The notes beneath the pieces are model-generated. The model searched no databases. It saw nothing but the letters and a program-made list of their open reading frames with translations, and was not told the DNA's origin. The translations under genes were made by a program, and so were the position numbers. A DNA stretch of 64,000 nucleotides, from NCBI RefSeq assembly GCF_027580225.2, contig NW_027395283.1, positions 6,576,501-6,640,500 on the forward strand, read 5' to 3'. Source of the stretch: Misgurnus anguillicaudatus. Taxonomy: Eukaryota; Chordata; Actinopteri; Cypriniformes; Cobitidae. Shown here piece by piece: positions 35,509 through 47,103 of this stretch. Each line of letters opens with the position of its first letter. The stretch's first letter is position 1.

Positions 35509-36187
35509 AATTAAAATAATTTAACCACACGTACTTCCTCTATTTCAACACATTTTGTTGTCAAAAGCATACAGTACAAATGTTCAAACCTGTAAGAAAA
35601 AGACATGTTAGTTATAATTAGTTATGATTCATTTCAATTTCCTTCACAACGTGCAACAAAACTCCTCTGTTAAAATGTCAGAAAATGTAGTTTGGTGTTT
35701 CTTTGAAGAAATCTTTGCTGATATTATTGTGTATGAAGAGTTTTTCTCCTCGTTGTGTTGTTTTTATAAAGATGATTAAAAACATTGATCCATCATTGAC
35801 ACTGACACACACATTAATAATGTTTTTATAGATTGAGTGAAATTGACCTTTAAACACTGTAACATCTTTAAATGTAAGATCAGAGTTATGTTATCTCCAG
35901 CTGATATTCCTCCTGTAATAGAGGAAGATTTTTACATCAAATACCTGATGAGAATTACAAGTGTGAGTCATGAACTCAATACAGATTTATGAAGAAATGT
36001 TCATGTGGTTTAGGACATCTAACACTAATAGTCAGCTGTGTGATGGATTTATTTGACATTTAAACACAAAGTGTCTCAGTTACTGAGGGATTGAAAGAGG
36101 AACATTACATGAAGAGATGGAGGTTACAGATTTGTGAACAAACTTTGTAGTTTTGCATCATTCACATAAAGTCTCTGTTCTCTACAG
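35509..36187 (+). other. Presumed intron of the NLRC3-like gene
   Basis: No additional LRR exon was found between the piggyBac-like element and the exon at 36188. The run-up to the exon ends in a good acceptor (TCTGTTCTCTACAG). Confidence 0.5.
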
Positions 36188-36361
36188 GTTGAGTAGTTGT
36201 GGTATCACAGATGAAGATTGTGTTGCTCTGACTTCAGCTCTGAGATCAAACCCATCACACCTGAGAGAACTGAATCTAGCTGTTAATAATCTCACAGATT
36301 CAGGAGTGAAGCTGATCTCTGATCTAAAAGATGATCCACATTATACACTACAGACAGTACT
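36188..36361 (+). CDS. NLRC3-like protein, last LRR exon (partial gene)
   Basis: This 174-bp exon encodes 58 residues: LSSCGITDEDCVAL, then LRSNPSHLRELNL, then LTDSGVKLISDL and HYTLQTVL. Those are two leucine-rich repeats of the ribonuclease-inhibitor type found in fish NLR-C proteins, cytosolic receptors with FISNA, NACHT and LRR parts. It starts after CTCTACAG and ends before GTAAGT. Both splice junctions split a codon after its second base, so the exon is symmetric and can be duplicated or skipped without a frame change, as is usual for this family. Only this LRR exon is visible upstream of the terminal exon. No NACHT or FISNA sequence lies in the 36 kb to the left, which is satellite and transposons. 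The gene either has a very long intron reaching beyond the window or is a truncated remnant. Confidence 0.85.
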
Positions 36362-36962
36362 GTAAGTAGAGCTCATTTAAATAAATGTTTAAAGTAAACT
36401 CATGCAGTGTCATTTAAATCCTAGAATATAAATATTAGAAATAAATGTAAATTGATCTGCTGCTGTTATAGGCTGTGTATCCTTTAAACCCAACAAACAG
36501 AAAATATGAAGTGTACATGAACAACACTTGATGCTTTGTCAGATCAACACAATAAGAATTCAACACAATGTCTGAGTCTGTTTACTAACTGTGATGTTGA
36601 GTTTGTTCACTCCAGGATTTAATACTGTGATCTTACTCTTCTTACACATTATATATGATGTTTGTTAATGGGGTTTGTTTGATAGGCCGACACCTCTATA
36701 GTTATGCACACTTGACTAGATGTTCATCTTAAACTCTTTTTATAACAACTTGGTTTTTATTTCATGTTTTAAGCATTATTTATCAAATCATCAGAATACA
36801 GACAGAAATAACAACACAAACACAATATATACACAACAGATAAACACAAAGTACAGATGATAAATGATAGAGATGAAGATTAGAAAAAAGAAGAGAAAGT
36901 CAACTCTTAAAATCTGATGGACACTTCACACAACTCTCTGTCGAGCTTTGACATTGATCATG
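36362..36962. other. Intron, first part
   Basis: AT-rich intron sequence after the GTAAGT donor at 36362. Nothing recognisable up to the MITE. Confidence 0.5.
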
Positions 36963-37383
36963 GCTGCGTCCGAAACCGCATACTGTATAGTAGGTACTGA
37001 ATTAGATGAAGTACCTACTTACTTGGCGTTAAAACAGTAGGTACTGTATAGTATGAGTCCTGGTAGTATGAATGAGATTCGGACGTACTACATCCGCCAT
37101 GTTGTTACATCACGTGACATACGTCGTCATCCCGTCGTGTCATTTCAGCGCGAAAACAGCCGCGTGCCTCTTCTTCTTCGTTGGATAACTCCTCGTCCGG
37201 GGCATCATGGGATAGTGAAGCGTCCATCGTATGCACACTGCAAAATCTAACCGGAAGTAGTAGGTCATCCGGGTACTTTTCGCATACTGTTTTTCGAATA
37301 CTATGTATTCAGGACATACTACTCGCCTCGCCTACTGCTTTTCGCGTACTATATAGTATGTAGTAGGCGGTTTCGGACGCAGC
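36963..37383. mobile_element. MITE in the NLR intron
   Basis: Ends are GCTGCGTCCGAAACCGCATA and the inverse of GCTGCGTCCGAAACCGCCTA, with subterminal TAGTATG/CATACTA repeats on both sides. It is 421 bp. Only a weak CATG match flanks it, so I leave the superfamily open. Confidence 0.8.
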
Positions 37384-37699
37384 ACATGTTTCTCTTTATT
37401 TACACGACTGTCAACCTCCAGGACTTTTAAAATAAAGCATCACCTTCATTTTCTTACTGTTTGTGTGTGAACTCATAAAACTGTCAGTGTGTCATTATAT
37501 TATACTACATACATATCAATACATTCATCTCTTACATTGACATCAAATATTCAGAGGAAATAGATGAAATGTGTTTTTGTATTGTTGTAGCTCATGTGTA
37601 TGTGATAAACAGATTGTTGACATGTTTATTATGTTGAAGATTTCATTTCTATCACTGACTGACAGCACTAATAGTTTTTTTTTTTTCATTTTTATTCAG

Positions 37700-38330
37700 G
37701 ACTTATAATCAGAGACCGTAAAGATTTAAAGATGTCTGATCTTCAGTATGATGTGATGGTGAATAAGAAGACACAATAGTGACATCACTTCCTCTTAACC
37801 GGATGAGTTGATTATTCAGTACAGGATCTGATCTGTGACTTTATCCAAATCAGGTGAATTTAAGTTTGATGTGATGACAGACAGAAGAGCATTTCTGGAT
37901 CTTGTTTCCATTGGGCTTCTTCTTTGCATGATAAAGCTTTAAGCAGCATTTGTGGATGATAAAGTGAATTGTGTTAACAGACAGTGATTTCTGGAGGTGT
38001 TTCTGATCTCATGCAGTGATTTTCTGGACTGAATCAGGTCTGTGTTTCATTCAGTGAGGACATCACAGACATCTAATATTGATTTTACTCCCTCGCACAC
38101 AGAGATTGTTTGAATATTTTGATGATATTATTAGTAGATCAGTGTCCTCCCTTCATAATGTTTTAAAACACCTGATTCAACTCATCAGACTCCTTCCAGA
38201 ATGATTGAAATGTCTCCTATAATGAAAACATCAACAAGATGATGAGTTCAATCTGCTGTTTTATCTCATTTCTACTCTGTTGTATTTGCTTTTTGTATTT
38301 GTTAAGATAATAAAAGTTTATTTTGAATCT
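37700..38330 (+). CDS. NLRC3-like gene, terminal exon and 3' UTR
   Basis: After a pyrimidine-rich tract and TTATTCAG, the exon continues in the phase left by the LRR exon and encodes only TYNQRP before TAA at 37719-37721. The rest is 3' UTR, with AATAAA at 38309-38314 and a GT-rich stretch after it. A short terminal exon without a B30.2 (PRY-SPRY) domain is one of the two usual endings of fish NLR-C genes. The reading is supported by matching intron phase and a correctly placed poly(A) signal. Whether the gene is expressed cannot be judged from sequence. Confidence 0.75.
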
Positions 38331-38958
38331 ACTGTTGTGTGTCATATCTCAGTGTTTGAATCATTGTGCTTCATTTTGCTCTGAGATGAATCTCATGAAC
38401 AGATCTGAGAACAGTTTTTGTGTTGGAGCTTTTAGACGTCAATCTGATCTTCTGCTAATGGAGTAAATGATGAAGAGAGACGTCAGTCAACATAATGTGC
38501 AGAGACTGATCATACAGTGTGTGTGGCTTTGGATTATTTCTTATGTGATAGTCATATTTTGATAGTGATGTAATATTACAGCTGATGTTACAGTGACATT
38601 AATTCTGTCAGATTAAATTCAACAGAAGTGTAAAGTGATTTACTAGATGATCTTCTGCAGAAACATCCTTCAAGTTCACACAAACACATCTAATAATGCA
38701 CAACTAGACCATCTTCCTCTTAATTTAACTTTTAAAAAAGAGTTTTTCACTTCTGAAGACAGATTACATTTTAAAAGAGTCAAAGCACAAGAACCGAGTG
38801 CTCAGAAAAGTCCTCTTTGTTTAATGATGTCAGAATTGATAAACCAATCATGACCCTGTTGGTCTTCAGTGATCTGTCTGAACTACTGCATCAGAAAACA
38901 ATAATTCAACAGCTGGAGATATCAAGACAGACATAACCGCTCCCTGTCCCTGTCTCTC

Positions 38959-38998
<40 letters not shown>

Positions 38999-39563
38999 TT
39001 ATATTACAGGAATGAGATTATTCTGCTTATACATATATATATAAAATCTGAAGTCACAATAAAAGTCACTTTATTGTTGTTAAAACAGATATTGTGATCT
39101 TTCAGAATAATCAGCGTCTGTAAGTAAAAATAATAACAGCACTGAAGAATGACATCACTGAGTGTTTACTGTTTAACTCCATAATCACAAATTCACATAA
39201 AATTAGTGAAATTAGATGTCTTAGTGATTATCATACAGTCTTATCTGAATGTAAACTTTTTTTTGCATTCGGTCTTAAAGCCTAATAAACAGTACCGGTT
39301 GAAGTCCTTAAAGTTAATTAAATTATATATAATGCATGCAGGGCAAGATGAATATTTATCTAATGTGGAGTAATGTGAAGTAATCAGCAATTATAGATTC
39401 ATTCATGCTTTTTTAATAATTACACATCGTTTTCTTTCATGGGATATGGACCCCTAAAGAAGCCTTGGCCCCCATTTATAAAATTCATTACTGATATTGT
39501 ATTTCAGTTTATTAAGTGTATAATGAGTGTGTGTATATTGTGTAATAATAATAATAATAATAA
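38331..39563. other. Intergenic spacer with (TC)n microsatellite
   Basis: A (TC)n tract lies at about 38951-38994 and an (AAT)n run at 39543-39563. Otherwise AT-rich with no gene seen. Confidence 0.6.
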
Positions 39564-40541
39564 CTCATTATCAGGGCCGGAGTGGGACTTATTTTCAGCC
39601 CTGGAGTTTCATCCCTTAGACCGGCCCACTTTGGTTCACGACTGACTATATTTACCCCTTTACCCGGCAGTGTTTTAAAAAAAGTTGCCAGCCAACATTT
39701 TATATGATTTTTGAAAAAGTTCAATGCCTTTCAGAACATACATTATAGCAAATGAACCCCATTCTTTCAAACAAAAACAGTTCATTCTATATTCATTTGT
39801 TATCTTCTCATAACCTCTCAAATATATTATGTAAAGGACTTTTGTTAGAGTTCTTATTCTGAGTTTGCACTGTTATATTCACCAATGGATGCTTTAGTGT
39901 TTTATAATTTGGGTAAGAGTGCCACCTAGTGGATAATAGCGGAAATATGGAAACACTTAAAACCTTTCTTGGTTAAATTATGTAATTAAAAACTTCAGTA
40001 TATAAGTCTGCAGTAGTGCACTGTTCTCTACAGCATTGTAATTCATTGTATTTTTCAAAAATATCATAATTTCAAATTCAGTGCAAATACAGCAAATGTT
40101 GCTTTACAATGAAGATTTATTAGATGGCTAATAGCAGTTTTCTTTACAACACCACAATGTAATGTTTAACAGCATGAAATCTATTTTGTCAAAGAACTAG
40201 TGTTCATAGATATCCAAACAATGAACATATAAAATAAATAAAATTTAAGAAATTAAGATTCAAATAAAATGTATTGCACTTTCTAACAATAAGGAAAATG
40301 TTTTAACACTTTAAAGGGTAAACTTCCATAACTATTCTTAAAAAAATTCCAATGTCCTTTCCTGCAGTTCTATCTGTATATATTTTCTGTGCAAAATTGT
40401 TCACAGATATCCAATCCTTACAAATGAATAAAGAATAAAACAAGTAGCAGTGTTATCTGCTAGACTTTATCCACAGTGTAACTTTCTAATAACATGTCAT
40501 ATCTTTATCCTGTGCATAGATTCAGGAAAACATGGCCAACC

Positions 40542-43500
40542 CTAAAACATTAGTAAACGCTTGAGCAGTGAACTAGTCTCTGCAACTTTGTTTATCACAG
40601 TGTCATTGTCCAAAGACATGAGAATTTCTTTCTCAGTGCACATGAGCATGAATGCTTCAAGGTTAGTCTGGGTTAAAGTGCTTCTGAGCCTGTTTTTTAT
40701 GAATTTTACAGTTGAGAAGCTTCTCTCACAAGCTACTTGTGTGATGGACAGTGTTAATAGCAACTTGTAGGCAAGTCCAATCACATGGTATGCATCAGTT
40801 AGAAGGTTGTACTGAGAGAGGATGAGATGAACACAGATGACACAGTTTTTACAGGACGAACAAGTTTTGTTCTCTAGTTCGACATCCTGCTGCTCCATAG
40901 AAGGATCCACATCACTTCCTTGTGGCATTTCACTAGCTGTCCTGACAGTGTAACCCTCCAGAGGGGACATCTTTAATCTGTCCCACTGAGATGCAAGACT
41001 GCACAGTTCACTACATAATGTGCCAGATGTAGCCCTATTGTCAAACTTAAGCAGACATTTGCTTATTTCTTCCAGAGCTGAGCTGGGGAGTCCATTTTCC
41101 TTAACATCAGAAAAGTTTCTAGGGTCTAAACAGGCAAAATCTGAGCAAAGTTGTGCATTGGCAGAAAACCTCCTGTGAATACTGCCTGTTACTGTGTCTA
41201 AAATGACATTGTGTACTTTTACCTTGAAATCATTGTCAGCTGTTGCCAGCTGCTCATCTTCTGCAAGCTCTCCTGGCATCCGTTTCTTTTTTCGGATCCT
41301 TCTATTAGGAAGGGCAGCCTGCACTACAAGCTCACACTCTTCCTCTTCTTGCAACTTTTCATTAGCCCACTTTACAAATTCATCAGCTGCATGCTTAACT
41401 CCTTCAAAGTCCCTTGCACACTTCTTGAGACCCTCCTCTGTCCCCTCAACCAGACGTTGAGCTGTGATGATATCCATTCCCTTTGTCTGTAAGTATTTTG
41501 AAAGGGGGGATGTTATCTCAAAAATACGAAGAAAAAGTTGAGCAGTGAGCACGGTCTCATACTTCAACAGGCCTTCTATGAATCCCTTTGCCTTGGCCCT
41601 CACAGTTGGTTTTTGTACTGTCATCTACAATGGTGTCTAAAGTTGTAAGCACTTCCAAAAACAAGCCTCCCTGAGGATTCCTGAAGCACCCAAACACTTT
41701 ACTTAGTGCCTGATCCTTAGCCCACCACCTAGTTGGCCCTATTGGGCACAGTCGCCTGTGATGCTTGTCCTGACTCTTTTCTTCCCACTTTTGCATGCGC
41801 TTGTATGACTCTCTTAAGAACACTGCTATATCATTGAGCAGTGAAAACAAAGATGCACTTTCCACAACACTGCCTGTTGTGTCTGCCAGTACAAGATTCA
41901 AAAGATGTGCATAACACCAAATATGAACCTGATTAGGTGAATGTTCAGAAAGGAGTGTAGAAAACCCCTTAAATTTTCCCTGCATATTAGCTGCACCATC
42001 TGTTGAGTTGCCCACACATGTGCCAATGTCAATATTAAGGTTCAGTAGTACTTTCTTTAGAAGCTCTACAAAATTCTGGCCACTAGAAGACTCACAGTCC
42101 ACCAGAGCAATCAGTCTTTCTTGAATGACATCTGTTACGTATCGAAGTATGACTGAACATTGGTCTTTAGAACTGATATCTTGGGTAGTGTCAATCTGTA
42201 CTGAGAACATGCCAGCTTGTCTCACTTCTTCTGCTATAGTCACCTTTATCAGTTGGCTGATGACATCCACAACTTTATTAAATGTTGCTTTTGACAGTAA
42301 AGTAACAAGAGCACCCCTGCCTTTTGCACCAGTTTCATGCTGCTTTTTACTGTTTTCAATGCAAGTGTTAACATGTTGTTGGAGACAAATGTCATATTTA
42401 CTTAATAGTAGAATTAACTCCAGAACATTACCATGATTGACAGCAATGTTTTCTAAACTATAACCTGCCTCTTCTTTATCTCCCCTGTAGCTAAGGCCAC
42501 ATTTGCCTATGACTTTAACAACGTCCACTATGCGCTCCATCACCTGACGTTTCTTTTTCACTTGCTCAGCATGTAGTGACATTTGGTTGGCAGTTAACAA
42601 GCTTTTCACATCTGCTTTTTGTATTTTCAGAAAGTAAGCATTTGCACTTTCTCTGTGTGTATTACTTTTTTCGTGTTCCACTATCCTTTGGTGAATGTGT
42701 TTCCAGTCTTTCATGCCTCCCTTTATGAAAGGGCTTTCACTTACCAAAGGAGCAAATGCCAAACAAACAGAACAGTACAGAGATTGGTTTTTTTCACAAT
42801 AAGTCAACCACTTGCGGTTTGTTCCATTTTTGGTATTAAAAACCTTTGGTATTGGAACAATTGTGGTTTGTTGAGGATGATAAGAAAAAAATGTATGTAT
42901 ATCCTTTGACTGCGGTCGAGAAAAGTAATCAAATATATCAACAGGATCATCTTCCTTGTTCCTAGCCTGCTGAGTTGTTGCCTCTACTATCTGTCCCTGA
43001 GTAGACTCTGCTCTTCCTTTTACACTTCCTTCTGTATCCCTAGACTCAAATGCACCTGTATTTAATAACAATAAAAACCATTCTAAGCTTTAACATATTT
43101 GACATAGAAATTACCATTCCTTTTTAATTGTGGGCTTTGTATATTTACTATATTTATATTTTTCTTAACATAGAAAGCTGTCATAACTATTGTAATCATG
43201 TCTGCTTATAATGTGGTAAAACAGCTTACCTCTGTCTTCCACAGTGAGAGCATCAGTCTCTTGCATGATATAACTGGGTCCTGGCTCTGTTTCTGACATG
43301 AACTTTAAAAAATAAGATATGACATTTCTAACCACAAATCTCCCCCACCCTGTTTTTTACAAAGCTTTCTGATCAAGCCAAGTTAATTTAATTCAGAACA
43401 TATTTAATTTCTGACTATACAGAGACTTTAAATAGACTTCTGGGTTTTTTGTTGAGCACCATGCTCCTTATTAATATTAATAATTTGTCTAATACTCTTA

Positions 43501-43875
43501 TAACTTACATGTATTTACTCAGACAATCATACCTGCACATTCTGGTGTGTTGGGCTCATAACTGGTGCTTGGTGACGTTATTGTATCAGGCTGCTGCTGC
43601 TGAGGAGCTACAAGAAAATGTTTTGATACACAACATGAACGGTCGTTTAATTGCAAACAACAGGGTTTTGCACGGCCACTTATATCTTGAAACTTCTCCT
43701 AACTAGCATAATGTTATATCTTACCATCCGTCTCATCCTCTTCATTTGTTGTACTCGCGCTGGTTTTGTGAAAAAAGTCACTCAACTTAGCACATTTGGC
43801 CGCGTCAGTTTCTAGAGCTTTCTTTTTTTTAATCCTGGCCTTTTCAGCGCCGCCTTTGCGCTTTTTATTATCCAT
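40542..43875 (-). pseudogene. hAT transposase (TTF zinc finger, DUF4371, hAT dimerisation domain), one frameshift
   Basis: Four exons read on the - strand: 43875-43725, 43607-43533, 43292-43230 and 43055-40542. Each junction has GT/AG borders and keeps a G|NN codon split. Exon 1 starts MDNKKRKGG and is basic. Exon 4 has a TTF-type zinc finger (cysteines in YCEKNQSLYCSVC, then HEKSNTH). A DUF4371/RNase H-like core follows, with QIDTTQD and STDGAANM acidic residues and WCYAHLLNLVL. The C-terminal hAT dimerisation region carries ACERSFSTVKFIKNRLR. The long frame starting at 43071 runs to 41557, and the remaining third continues one base out of phase from about 41624, so a single indel near 41600-41640 breaks it. 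Such proteins cut and paste hAT elements. Related sequences are often named zinc finger MYM-type protein 1-like in fish. The near-intact state suggests fairly recent activity. Confidence 0.85.
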
Positions 43876-43922
43876 TATGTACACTTTTTTGCTCGCATTA
43901 GTCGCGTGATTAAACTAACATT

Positions 43923-44603
43923 CCGTGTGTCTCAATCAGCTCCCTTGTTCAGTAGTCAGGGCACTGATCAGGGAGTCAGCCATTTTAAGGGCTGTCTCAA
44001 TCGCAAAATCCGTTCAGTGCACTGGAACGTTCGTTCCCTAAAAATTCCCACAATGCACCGCAAAAACCAGTGAGCATCGATGTTCCCTATGTTCCCTAAC
44101 CGGAAATCACGTGACCTTTTCTGAAGCTCGCCAACCGAACATCACGTGATCCAACTCAATAAACTTTATGAAATGTTACAGAACTTTTATAAAGACAAAC
44201 GTTTGTTTTAGTTGTAAATATAAACACACATTGCTACACAGTAAGGGACCACAATCTACTCAATATTTAAATAATAATATTTATTTAAAATTGTAAATAT
44301 ATTTATTACATTTAAAATGTAATTATATGCCTCCAATTTTATGCACAGATATGTAAGAGAATAATGACTGCATTTTTCACAATGTACTGTTTTTAAAATT
44401 AAGTCAGAGAGATGTTGGTTTTGCCGGTTGTTGATGAGTAACAGCTGTGAGTGATTACAACGCGCTTATAGCCACGTGACCGAAAAATAAGTGAACATTG
44501 TCCCAATGTGAAGTGAGCTAGGGTCCTTACCAGTGCCCGAACCTGTGTACACGATATACTGATTCACGACCTCGGGAGCTAGGGAACGAATTGAGACACA
44601 CGG
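43923..44603. mobile_element. MITE nested in the hAT 5' region
   Basis: Ends are CCGTGTGTCTCAATCAGCTC and the inverse of CCGTGTGTCTCAATTCGTTC. ATT on both sides (43920-43922, 44604-44606) is a possible 3-bp target duplication. The length is 681 bp. It lies about 50 bp upstream of the transposase start codon. Confidence 0.8.
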
Positions 44604-44674
44604 ATTGTCTCTTCTGACTCGAGTCGCGCTGGTAGAGTCAAAGGATAATTACGTCATCATTAACCTGCACGCTG

Positions 44675-45929
44675 TAGTGATGGGCAGTCCGGCTCTTTCC
44701 ATTGATTCGGCTCTTTCGGTTCAAGCGCTGGCTCTACATTTTAGTGATGGCAGTCCGGCTCTTTTCATAGATTCGGCTCTTCTAGCCATAGACAGTGTTA
44801 CGTACGCTGCGTTATGCAAGCGTTTTGTTTGCTGCATATGTGTGTGTGCGTGCCTGTCTGTTGTTTTTCAGGTGTGGATTCTGATTTGACGATCCATCTG
44901 TCAATCTGCGGGCGTAAGGGTCTGACGTCACGGATCGCGCCACCAATCGCTGCTCACGGAGCTGTTTATGAATGGATCAAACTTCAATGGCGGCAGCTCA
45001 AAGACAAACTCTGGGTTGGGGAGAGACGTTGCGTTTGTCGTGCTCGTTTGTTTGGGGTTTCTGTGTTTAATGCATGCTTGAGTTGAAACGTGAATGTTGC
45101 GATTGCTTTATCTGTAAAATCTCACGTCACGCTCTAAATGCTGCGAGTGTTTGTTTGGAGCTCCTGTAATTCATGCTTGATTCGAAACGCGGAACACTGG
45201 CCGCGGTACCGGTGAAACGTACACTTTTATCATGTCCTTCTGTAAAGATGTGTAGCCTGGTTGGAGAGGTCGTGAGACAGGTAAGCAGGTCGCGACCTAC
45301 ATTTGCACGTAGTCGTTTCAGCATGTATTAGACACACTAGCATAAACGAGTGGAGCTAATTATGTATGTTTTGTTTTGTTAGATAGTATGGTTTAGTTAT
45401 AGCGTCTTGCACGCTGAAGATGTTTCTTTCTACATTTTCTTTTGTTAGTTAGTTTAGCTTTCTACTCCTTAGTTAGTTTTCTTTATGATTATATTTGGTT
45501 CTTTGATTTAAGCTCCACTCTCTCGCTCCTTCCTCTCCTCCAGTTTGTCAATGTTTGTTTGTTCTTGCTAATTGTATATATTGTAAATATTTATTCCTTT
45601 ATACTATACTGATACTACTTTTCATATTTAACTTATATTCTAATTAAAAACTTTGCATTGAGATTGCTGGTTTGGTTGTCTGTCTCTTTGTCTTGTGGTT
45701 TTCCTGTTGCCATCACTATACACACACAGCTATTTTGTTACGTCTAATAACAATACTCCTAGACAAATAACATCCAACTAACGAGGGACGTAACAGACAG
45801 TAAAAGAAAGCTTCTAGCTCGGCTCCCTTAGAAGAGCCGGCTCCCCTGCCTGCGTCTGAAGATTCGGCTCTGCTCGTTCGCTACAAAGAATCAGCTCTTT
45901 GAGCCGCTCGTTCGCGAACGACCCATCAA
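44675..45929. mobile_element. hAT-type element nested in the hAT 5' region
   Basis: A perfect 8-bp duplication GCACGCTG lies at 44667-44674 and 45930-45937. Ends are TAGTGATGGGC and the inverse of TTGATGGGTCG, with many AGCCGG/GGCTC motifs near both ends. The length is 1,255 bp, with no transposase frame. Confidence 0.88.
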
Positions 45930-46225
45930 GCACGCTGCCGCTGCCTCTTTGCGAGAAAAAAAAGGGTGAAGCTGTGAGAGAAAATAATAAATATAAAGTA
46001 TGGGGCTGCGGTAAAACAATAAATAAAAAGAGTGCTTTAATATAATAATTAAAAAGAGTGGGGCTGCTCTGAGTACAGGCAGCCTAGGGACAGCAATCTT
46101 CAACCCGGACAACACCGGACCAAAAAAAAAAAAAAACACACCGGCCCTCGTGGCCAAAAAAACAGACCGGCCCACCGGGATTTCTCCCGGTTCTCCCTAT
46201 TGCCAATCCGGGCCTGCCTCATTAT

Positions 46226-46879
46226 GTATACTAAAACACCAATGATTCCACATCTTTGAAGAAAACCTGACTGAACTCTGTGCCAGATTCATCAATGTTA
46301 AAATAATACTGTTAGAAGAGTCTGATAACCTAAACATACATTTATTAGAGATGTGCATCTATGTCATTTTTTCATTTCGATTAATCCATAGGTCTGAAAA
46401 AACGAGTACTCGATTAACTGGGGGCGGGGCAATCAAAGGGGCGGGGCGTGTATGTCATGGTGAAAATGAAAATATTTGTATTAAAAACACTCAAAACTTT
46501 TTTTGAAGAATTTTGAAGAAACTATGACAGAACAAAGAACACATACTAGATTGTTAATGAATTAAATGTTTTTAACAGAAACCTGAAGTCGTGAAGTGAA
46601 ACTAAAGAGTTAATAAACACAAAGTTTCTATATGAGGCACTCTACATAATATTAAGCCTTATAAACAACATAAATGTATTATACAACATTATATATATCT
46701 GCACAAAATGCAAGACTTAAACTAAGTTTTGTACTGGACAGGAAGTTTAACTCTCGTTGTGGATGTTCATCATAACAGCGAGCTTTAAAACACATCCAGT
46801 CAAAGCACGAGCTTCATAACATTAAGCATTTTGCTATTATTTTAGTGATTAGCGTCGTTTCATCCTCTCACCTGTTCTC
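46226..46879. other. Unassigned, with a hAT-like end
   Basis: TAGAGATGTGCATC at 46345 resembles a hAT terminus, followed by GGGGCGGGGC motifs. I found no matching second end. The rest is AT-rich. Confidence 0.4.
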
Positions 46880-47103
46880 AGTCAAGATGTAATGCTCGTA
46901 TGGCTCTTTGGTATCTTGTCATGTGAATTCACAGATAGTTAGGGCCGGACACTCGGTAATGTCGCCTCCGCAACCTTCTACCTCTTCTATCCTCCACACT
47001 CAATGGATTCAGATTTAAAGGAACAGTATGTAGGATTGTGGCCAAAACTGATATTGCAATCACAAAACTTGTGGCTAAAACTGATACTGCATTCACACAA
47101 CTG

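Larger units (their letters stand above)
39572..46217 (-). mobile_element. Long hAT transposon with transposase gene
   Basis: The 8-bp duplication CTCATTAT lies at 39564-39571 and 46218-46225. Ends are CAGGGCCGGAGTGG and the inverse of CAGGCCCGGATTGG; one extra base separates the right TIR from the duplication. The element is 6.6 kb, or about 4.7 kb once the two nested elements are discounted. It carries one four-exon transposase gene on the - strand. Confidence 0.9.

Noticed and set aside
37053..37363. Short frames with RHVVTSRDIRRHPVV
   Set aside because: Inside the intronic MITE; no homology recognised.
41194..42909. + strand frames of 88-103 codons
   Set aside because: They are antisense to the hAT transposase exon, which has clear domain motifs.
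45891..46175. 94-codon - strand frame with a long Phe run
   Set aside because: It spans the end of the nested hAT element, the terminal part of the outer hAT and a poly(A) run; no domain.
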